Positions 56,950 to 64,000 of a DNA stretch of 64,000 bases are shown here, in pieces (position 1 is the stretch's first letter; each line of letters opens with the position of its first letter). The stretch lies in the NCBI RefSeq assembly GCF_000283155.1, contig NW_004454181.1:17847216-17911215 (forward strand), in the 5' to 3' direction. This DNA comes from Ceratotherium simum simum (taxonomy: Eukaryota; Chordata; Mammalia; Perissodactyla; Rhinocerotidae). The position numbers and the translations under genes are program-made. Under the pieces are notes generated by a model. That model did not search any database and had not been told where the DNA came from. It saw only the letters and a list, made by a program, of their open reading frames with translations.

Positions 56950-58300
56950 AAGATGGATACATGTCTTAATAGGGAGGAACACAGTCAGCACCTAGGTGAA
57001 GGTTGTTTGGAAGCTAGACCCTCAGGCTGTAGCTGGGAAAATACATAGTTTGAGCCCTTCGAGGGAGAAACTGGGAGATAAGTTGTTTTTTGTTTGTTTG
57101 TTTGCCTGCTCCCTCTGCATTAGATCCAATTGTATAGCTATTGGGGTTGCTCCTGTAACCATTAATAACTGCTACAGTTATTAACTGTAGCAAATACAGT
57201 TACAGTCCTGTAGAATGGTAACTGTACTGATACAGTCCTGTAGGAATCATGAATGCAAGCCCCTTTGGCTATCAGAACCAGGTGATCCAGGGCCCATCCC
57301 TTGGGCAGCATTACAAAAGCTAGGGGCACCAGACATATGTACATGCTCCTTCCAGGGTGATACTAGCAACTTGGAGGAGCCAAGAGAGAGAGGTCAGAGG
57401 AGGTGTCCACAGGCTTCTTTGTTGTCTGGGGAGGATCACAGTCAGCTCCTGGATTAGCACTAAATTAGAAGCCTGACCCTCAGGCAGTAGTTTTTAAAGT
57501 AAAGTCATGTGTCACAGACTGGGACACATTCTGAGAGATGTGTTGCTAAGTGATTTCATCATTGTGCAAACATTGTAGAGTGTACTTCCACAAACCTAGA
57601 TGGTATAGCCTACTACACATATAAGCTGTATGGTGCTAATATATGGGACTACTGTCATATATGCAGTTCATTGTTGACCAAAACATCATTATGTGGCACA
57701 TGACTATATGCAAATAGACCTTTTTCAGGCAAAGTCTGGGAGATGGGTGTTTCTGTCTTCTCTCTCTGTGCTGAGTCTTAGGAGGATAGCCAAGTAGCCA
57801 TTGTTTCTTTGTATGTTACAGTCTTGTTGGACTCGTGAATGCAAGCCCCATTGGCTATCCGTACCAGGCAATCTAGCAGTCTGTCCCTTGGGTGACAGCT
57901 ACAACAGTTGGGGCATCAGACATCTGTATAAGCTCCTTCCAGAGAGATACTGACAATTTGGAGTGGGCTTGAGTGAGAAGGTGAAGATGGCTTCCTCATT
58001 CCCCAGGGAGGATTGTAGTTAGCCCCTAGATGCATGTTAAATTAGAAGTCTGATGCTCAGGCAGCAGCTTTAAAGTATGCAAATAGGCCTCTTTCAGGAA
58101 AAGGCTGGAAGATGGGTGTTTTTTTGCCTGCTCCCACTGCACTAAGCTGTTGGGGAATAGCCACAGCAAGTCTTTGAAAGCCCTTAAGAACTGTTTCTTT
58201 GTTTGCTATAATTTTGTGGATCTCATGCGCACAAGCCCTGTTGGCTTTCAGAGCTAGGTGCTTTGGGGGCACTAAACGTGGCATCCAAACCCTTCAGTCC
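56950..58300 (-). repeat. Tandem units in the L1 5'UTR
   Basis: Three related blocks, starting near 56970, 57430 and 58005 on plus, repeat the order 'gaggatcacagtcagc', 'agaagcctgaccctcaggca', 'tgcaaataggcc', 'gggagatgggtgttt', 'tgaatgcaagccccattggc', 'gcaccagacat' and 'gctccttccag'. The third block is incomplete. Tandem promoter-proximal units are known from several mammalian L1 lineages. Confidence 0.85.
57502..57706. mobile_element. MER2/Tigger-type MITE inside L1 5'UTR
   Basis: Ends 'aagtcatgtgtcac' and 'gtggcacatgacta' are imperfect inverted termini. The middle includes 'tagagtgtacttccacaaac' and 'ctagatggtatagcctacta', a familiar Tigger/MER2 motif. It is flanked by TA at 57500-57501 and 57707-57708, the TSD of Tc1/mariner-type transposons. 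The neighbouring 5'UTR unit at about 58072-58090 shows the uninterrupted text 'tttaaagtatgcaaatag'. Confidence 0.92.
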
Positions 58301-58539
58301 TCAGTTAGGATTTCTCTCCTAATTGTTTGCTGCTATGCTGGGGATGGGATTTATGATGAGAGTGTGTCTGAGACTTTCCTACCCATTTTGACGTGGGTGA
58401 TGAGGGTATTTCCTCTTTTGCCTCATGTATAGGAGTCTCTCAGCTAGTATCTGGATTTCTTTCAGAGGGAATTGCTCTGTGTGTAGCTGTACATTCAGTG
58501 TCTCCATAGAAGGAGGTGAGGTCAGAAGCCCCTATGTCA

Positions 58540-58548
58540 CCATCTTGG
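58540..58548 (-). promoter_or_regulatory. YY1-type site at L1 5' end
   Basis: CCAAGATGG on minus, 12 bases in from the element's first base. YY1 binding near +13 of human L1 is established and directs transcription to begin at +1. Function here is inferred from position and sequence only. Confidence 0.7.
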
Positions 58549-58560
58549 ACCAGAACAGCA

Positions 58561-58573
58561 ATAATATTCTTTT
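58561..58573 (+). repeat. Target-site duplication, right copy (large L1)
   Basis: 'ataatattctttt', an exact match to 50599-50611. Confidence 0.9.
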
Positions 58574-59690
58574 GTTTGTTTCTTTCATTTCATATAAGGT
58601 GTTCATCTGGTTTTTGTATCAAGGCTCTGCGGTCCTCATAAAATAAATTGGGAAGTGTTTCCTATTTTTCTATGTTTTAGAATAATTTGTATATGATCAA
58701 TATTATTTTTTCCTTAGATTTTAGAAGATATCACCTATGAAGTCATGTAGTCACTGAATTTTCTTGTGGGAATGTTTTAAATAATGAATTCAATTGCTTT
58801 AATAGATATAAAGCTATTCAGATTTTCCGTTTCTTCTTACATCAATTGATATGTTTATTTTTATAGGAATGTGTCCATATCATCTAAATTTTTAATGGAT
58901 TAAAGTTGCTCAGAATAAATCTTCCAATGATATTTTTTTTGTCGGTTGAATCCTTAGTGATATTCCTTTAATTACCTTGATGTTATTGGTTATTTGTGTC
59001 TTCTCTCTTTTTATTCATCATTAGCTTTTCCAGGAGTTTATCAGTTTTGTTAGTTTTTTCTAAATGCCACCTTTTGAATGTTTTTAATTCTGTCTACTGT
59101 ACATTTTTTAAAATTTCAGTCTTCCACTTACATTTTTTGGGTTTCATTTGCTTTTTCTCCTTTATCTCCTTGAGAAAGGTACTTAGATAATTGATTTTTA
59201 GCCTTTCCACTTTTCTAGTATATGCATTCAAGGTCATAATTTCCCTCTAATCATGAGTTTAGCTGTATGTCACAAATTTTGATATGCTATATTTGTTGTC
59301 ATTTAGTTCAAAATATTTTCTAAACTTCTATTATGATTTCTTCTTTGGCTCACGGGTTATTTAGAAGTGTAGTGATTAGTTTTCAGATATGGGAAAATGT
59401 TTTCTAGTTATCTTTCTGTTAATTACTTCTAGCTTATATCCATTGTAGTCTGAGTACATACTCTCTATGATTTCAATGCTTTGAAATTGGTTGAGACTTG
59501 CTTTATAGCCAGGATGAGGTCTATTTTGGCAAAATCTTCCACATGCACTTGAAATCCTATACAAGACTAAGAGTATATGATCAAATACTCAGCAAATTAA
59601 TTGGATTAGTTCTTTATCCTCCTCCCTTTAGCATGATTATATTATTTATTTGAAACACAGTTGGGTTCATTTGTTTTCAATTTGCTTTCA
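58574..59690 (-). mobile_element. Old L1M ORF2 fragment, right side of the nest
   Basis: Continues the host element of 50505-50598: 'tgttcatctggtttttgtat', 'tgtgtcttctctctttttat', 'aatttccctctaatcatgag', 'tttgatatgctatatttgtt' and 'ttgagacttgctttatagcc' are antisense ORF2 blocks in order. Heavily mutated. The right limit is approximate. Confidence 0.8.
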
Positions 59691-61154
59691 GTAGTAAGTT
59701 TTCTTCCTTATCTTCTTAATTTAATTTTGTCTTTGAATATGTAGAAGATTAACATACATCTAAAAATCAAAACTATACAGAAAGATGTAATCAGAAAAGT
59801 GCCATTGCCTCCTGTATTCCTTCCACCTCATTCCACCTACTCCATGCAGATAACGGACATTATTGTTTCCTGACTTATTTTTGCTGTGTATGTCTTTTTT
59901 TTTTAAGATAAGTAGATGTACATATGTTATCATTTTCTCTTCTTTCTTTTACACAAGGTAGCATGTAAGCTCTTTTGCAATTTGCCTTTTTTATTTAACA
60001 ATATCTCCCAGAGATCACTCCACATAAGTTCATAGAGATCTTCCTCATTCTTTGTTTGCAGCTGCATAATACTGCATTGAATATATGGGCCATAGTTTAT
60101 TCAATCTCCTATGCTTAGACATTTAGGTAGTTTCCTAAAAATAATACCGCAATAAGTAGCTTTGTGAATATGTATTTTTGTGCTATTGAGGATGTATCTT
60201 TAGGATAAATTCCTAGAAGTGGGGTTTGCTGGGTTGAAGGATAGATGCATATGTAGTTAATTAGCTTGTGCCAATTCCCCTCAATAAGGATTTTGTGTTC
60301 CTACCGTTTTGCATTCCTACCAGCAATGTATGAAAGTGCCTGCTTTTCTATAGCCGTGGGAACAAAACAGGTTGTCAAGCTTTTGGATTTTTGCCAATCT
60401 GATGAGTGAGGTATACAATTTCTGTGAGTTTTAACTTGCATTTATTGTAATATGAGTCAAGTTGAATATCTATTCATATGCTCAAGGCTCATGTTTACAT
60501 CTTTTTGTAAATTGCCACTTCGTGTCTTTTATCCATTTTTCTACAGGATTATTAGTATCTATTTTCTCTTCAAGTGTTAAAGGCTTTTTGTATATTACGA
60601 TGTTGGCCCTTTTTGTGTGATATACACTTCAAACACTTTCTCTTTGTCATTTGTACTTTTACTTTGCTTATGGTGTTTTTTTGGTCGTTTATAGTCAATT
60701 TATCAATCCTTTATCACATCTGGATTTTTTAGTCAAAGTTATTTCCCTAAATCCAGATTGTAGAGGAATTCACCCATATTTTCTTCTAGTACTGGGAAAG
60801 TTTTATTTTTTTACATTTATATTTCTGATCCATTTAAAGTTTCTTCTTCTATATGACATGAGGAATGGATCTGTTTTTTAAAATGGTTATCCAGTTGTCC
60901 CAACATCATTTATTAAAAAGATCATCTTTTCCCCATTAATTTGAGATACCACCTTTATAATATACTGGATTTCTATGGATTTCTATTCTATTCTATTTGT
61001 CATTGTCTCTTCATAAGCCAGTCCAACACTATCTTAATTATAGAGGCTTTGCAGTGTTCATATCCAGAGGACTAGACCCCCGCCCCTCACCCATAGTTCC
61101 TCCCATTTACGCTTTTCCTGCTTATCTTTGTGTGTTTCTTTCTTTCTTTTCTTG
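59691..61154 (-). mobile_element. Another L1M-type LINE, 3' part
   Basis: Restarts at a 3'UTR ('gtgccattgcctcctgtatt') and runs through 'gctgcataatactgcattga', 'aattcctagaagtggggttt', 'ccagcaatgtatgaaagtgc' and 'tccagttgtcccaacatcat', antisense ORF2 C-terminal blocks. It is a second, separate old L1 beside the nest. Confidence 0.8.
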
Positions 61155-61244
61155 TTAGCTTGATTGTGGTATAACTGACAAATAAAATTATAAGATGTTT
61201 AAAGTATACAACATGATGATTTGGCATACACATGTATTTATTTT
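61155..61244 (-). mobile_element. Short L1 3'UTR piece inserted in L1M
   Basis: 'gattgtggtataactgacaa', 'ataaaattataagatgttta' and 'aagtatacaacatgatgatt' are the extreme 3'UTR of an L1, close to the 3' start of the large L1 at 50612. It interrupts the surrounding L1M ORF2 text. Confidence 0.7.
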
Positions 61245-62045
61245 TTCATACGAACTTTAGTCTGAATATGTCTAGCTTGATAATAAAGCTTATCGATATT
61301 TTCATTGGCTTACATTAAATTTATAAGTTAACATAGTAAAAAAAATGAGATCTTGATTGTGTTGAGGCATTCTAAGCAAGAAAAAGGGTTATCTTTCCAC
61401 TTGCTCAAATCCACTTTTGTGCCTTTCAAGAGGACTTATACTTTTCTTCAAATAGATTTTTATCATTTATTGTTATGTTTGTTCCTAAATATTTTATCTT
61501 TTTTGGTACTCTTATAAATAAGATTTTTCTCATTCATTATGTCTTCTAACTGGCTATTACTTTTGTATATGAATGCTACAGGATATTGTTATATTTTCAT
61601 TGTAAAATATGGTTTTTAGCATTATAAATGTCTTGGCCTCATTTTATGCTTTTGGCTTGAATTCCATTTTGTCTGGTCTGAAGATTTCAATTCCTGCTTT
61701 CTCATTGCTGTCATTTGGCTGGTAAATCTGTGCATTCCTTTATTTTTAGCCTTTTTGAATCATAGCATTTTAAATACGTCTATTATATATAACGTAGAGT
61801 TTGGGTTTTCATTAATGGATAGGTTTGAGAATTATTTTAATAGAGGAGTTAAGCTCATTCATGTTTATTGATACGACTGTTAGGTTTGGTGCCAAGTATG
61901 TCATCTTACGTTGCAATTTCTGTAAGCATTATGTTTTCTGTGTTTCTTTCTCTTTTTGATGTCTTCTTTTTTTCCTTTGGCTATGTATGAAGTTCATGTT
62001 TCTGTTGTAGTGTTTTGCTTTAGTACTTATAGTATCCTTGATACC
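61245..62045 (-). mobile_element. L1M-type LINE, continuation
   Basis: 'cttcaaatagatttttatca', 'tgttcctaaatattttatct' and 'tatgtcttctaactggctat', then a jump to an endonuclease-region-like segment ('gcttgaattccattttgtct'), all antisense and old. The jump near 61600 indicates an internal deletion. Confidence 0.7.
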
Positions 62046-62049
62046 CTTT

Positions 62050-62470
62050 TGTCTTACTTAACCTTTTACTATCTGAAAACTTTCAATGGCTCCCTCATCT
62101 CAGAATAAAATTCAATATCCTTGCTATGGCCCACAAGGCCTTCCATCACCTGTTTTTTGACTATTTTTTTGGAGTTTTTTTCCTGTGACTCTCCACTCAC
62201 TCCCTGAACTCCAACAACATGACTTTCTTGGTCTTCCTCAAACATATTCTCATCTCAATGTCTTTGCAGTCGGGTTATCTCTGAGTGTCCTTCCCCCAGA
62301 TTTGTACACCATTTACTCCCTGAATTCATTCAGATCTGGGCCCAAATTTTATCTCATCATCAAAAGAGTCCCTGACTACCATATTTAAAATATCATGGCT
62401 ACATCAATCTCTAGCCCCTGATCCTACATGATTTTTCTTCAAAGCATGTACCACCACTTGCCATTGTTAA
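62050..62470 (+). repeat. L2 LINE 3' region
   Basis: 'aatggctccctcatctcaga', 'ataaaattcaatatccttgc', 'cccacaaggccttccatcac', 'gtccttcccccagatttgta' and 'gtccctgactaccatattta' are sense L2 over about 400 bp. Confidence 0.85.
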
Positions 62471-63868
62471 TATAAGTTACAGGTAGATACTGAAGGCCAA
62501 ATAAAATATTTAAATGGTCCCCTCAACTAAAGAGCATATTTTCCATGGTTTCTTGGCATCATTAAAATGCTCTCCAGCTAAAATTCTAAAACTTGAAAAT
62601 TTGAGTCAAGTATATTGAGGGTCTCAAATAGAGAATAGAACTGGAAAGTTATGTGGCATTGAAAATGCAAAAGGGTAACTCTGCCTGACAACCAGATGAC
62701 AGCCCTGCCTGTTGAAGTTTTTCTCTAGGCTGTTTCCACACTACAATTTGGAAGTTTCATCCACATCTTATTCTGTGGGCCTTATATGTGGGCCTGTTTC
62801 TTATGTTCCCTGGACCATTCTAACAGGAATCTAGGATAAGGGTTTATTTGAACCCATGCGTAAAACTGTACAACATGAGAACCCCCAGAATGGAAGTCTA
62901 GCACCAGCTGTCTCATGCAATTTTCCAACTTCATGCTACATAAAGCAGAGTATAGAGGCATGGTGAATTGATGAGGTATAGCATAGTAACCTGGGGCCTC
63001 AAAATTCGTGCCAGATGAGAAGGCATTGGAGTGGGCTTCTAACTACCAGCATAATTTTGTAATTCTGGCCAAAGCTTGTGAGTGAGAGATAGCCCAGTCC
63101 CAAATGGTGCCTGCGATCTGTGGCTATATTGTAGAATCCTGGTGTGGAAGAATTTGGTTCCCATAACTTTGCTCAAACTTCTATGAAGTAATGAATACCT
63201 TTATAAACAGTAATGGCTGTTGTATCCTGGTAAGCTAATGATAAATATAGGAATATCTCCAGGGCCAGAATAGGATGGAGACTGGATCATGGGAAAATAA
63301 TTCTAAAAATGGTTCTCCAGGGCTAAGAGATAAATCAGATGGTACTGTATTTAAAAAATGGGAGAGAAAAAATTATAGATATTTACATTTATGCTCTGAG
63401 AGCAATGCCTGTATTTTCTGTAGGATGGCTTCTTTGCTAAAGACTATTAACTTGAGAGGGGAGAACTACCACCAGATGATATTTTAATGGCCAGCATAAA
63501 AAATGTGTTACTTTTGCTATGATTTCACCAAAAAGACATGTCTTGGTAGAGAAACTTGGATCATATTTTAGAAGCTCTGTTGGGTCTTTCTCATGAAGTA
63601 AAATAGTAACAACATTTTAGGAAGAGAAACACTAATATGTTTCCCTTTCAGAAGCTATTTAATGCAACAAATGTTTAACAAGCTTTTGCTGTGTTCATGG
63701 CAATGTACTAGATACTAAGGGAATATAAAGAGGAATAAAATATATCCCTTGACCCCCAAGCATTTGTGATGTTGTGAAGAATATTCCAACGGCTAAATCT
63801 TCTGTGTTGTATGATAAAAGATGGTAACTATACAAATGATTCACCTCACCCAGATTTATAGTAGCTGA
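62471..63868. other. 1.4-kb unassigned stretch
   Basis: No gene or confidently recognised repeat. Longest open frame 70 codons. Confidence 0.4.
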
Positions 63869-64000
63869 TTTTTTTTGTGTGTGTGTGTGAGGAGATCAGC
63901 CCTGCGCTAACATCCGCCAATCCTCCTCTTTTTTTGCTGAGGAAGATGGCCCTGGGCTAACATCCGTGCCCATCCTCCTCCACTTTATATGGGACGCCGC
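63869..64000 (-). mobile_element. ERE SINE, cut by window end
   Basis: The A-tail complement, a GT tract (63876-63889), both tail modules and 'ccactttatatgggacgccg' are visible. The head lies beyond position 64000. Sequence is close to the well-preserved copy at 26530. Confidence 0.95.

Larger units (their letters stand above)
50612..58560 (-). mobile_element. Near-full-length L1 LINE with nested insertions
   Basis: The complete 3' end (about 50612-50980), ORF2, an ORF1 region (roughly 55400-56900) and a 5'UTR with tandem units (roughly 56950-58560) are readable in antisense on plus. An exact 13-bp TSD flanks it. Removing two ERE SINEs and a MITE leaves about 7.2 kb. At the 5' end a YY1-type site occupies element positions +13 to +21, where human L1 also carries one. 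ORFs are broken by frameshifts and insertions, so the element is dead. Its lineage is older than that of the L1s at 6752 and 31775. Confidence 0.92.

Noticed and set aside
1..64000. An undescribed multi-gene system
   Set aside because: All coding-like signals are LINE remnants. No cluster of host or foreign genes is present, so no such system can be supported from this sequence.

Overview
This is repeat-rich, non-coding mammalian DNA. I see no protein-coding gene, rRNA, tRNA gene, CRISPR array or bacterial-type operon. The organism is most likely an odd-toed ungulate (horse, rhinoceros or tapir group). Eleven copies of a tRNA-headed SINE with the perissodactyl ERE signature are present (GC-rich head resembling GGCCGGCCCGGTGGC, tail resembling GTTAGCTCAGGGCTGATCTTCCTCAC). 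They sit on a background of eutherian MIR, L2, L1, MaLR-LTR and hAT/Tigger relics. A run of 120 Ns shows that the source is a draft assembly. The window could be intergenic or lie in a large intron; no splice-consistent exon is recognisable.

Layout. 1-9.3 kb: MIR and L2 relics, an ERV-type LTR (about 1.9-2.5 kb) and a 5'-truncated young L1 with a 402-codon open ORF2 end (6.75-8.23 kb). 9.3-10.3 kb: a 5'-truncated RTE-clade LINE on the minus strand bounded by a 9-bp direct repeat. 10.3-23.2 kb: many MIR and L2 fragments, one L1M 3' end, a possible LTR and no ERE copies. 23.2-36.7 kb: seven ERE SINEs, most with visible target-site duplications (TSDs), an MLT1-type solo LTR, a HAL1/L1 ORF1-type relic, a short L1 with a 10-bp TSD, and two ERE copies in tandem sharing one target sequence. 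36.8-49.4 kb: hAT-type DNA transposon relics, two of them in nests, MIR/L2 relics, and a 2.7-kb stretch with no repeat I recognise. 49.6-62.5 kb: a LINE nest. An old L1M (minus) was split by a near-full-length L1 (minus, 50612-58560, 13-bp TSD). That L1 was later hit by two ERE SINEs and a Tigger/MER2-type MITE. 62.5-64 kb: mostly unassigned sequence ending in an ERE cut off by the window edge.

The retroelements share no pathway. What the window offers is a relative-dating record: L1M, then full-length L1, then MER2-type MITE and ERE SINEs. I found no undescribed biological system. The observations most worth checking are the RTE-clade LINE, the L1 with tandem 5'UTR units and an insertion-plus-empty-site pair, the double ERE insertion, and a perfect 15-bp inverted repeat at 29.85 kb.
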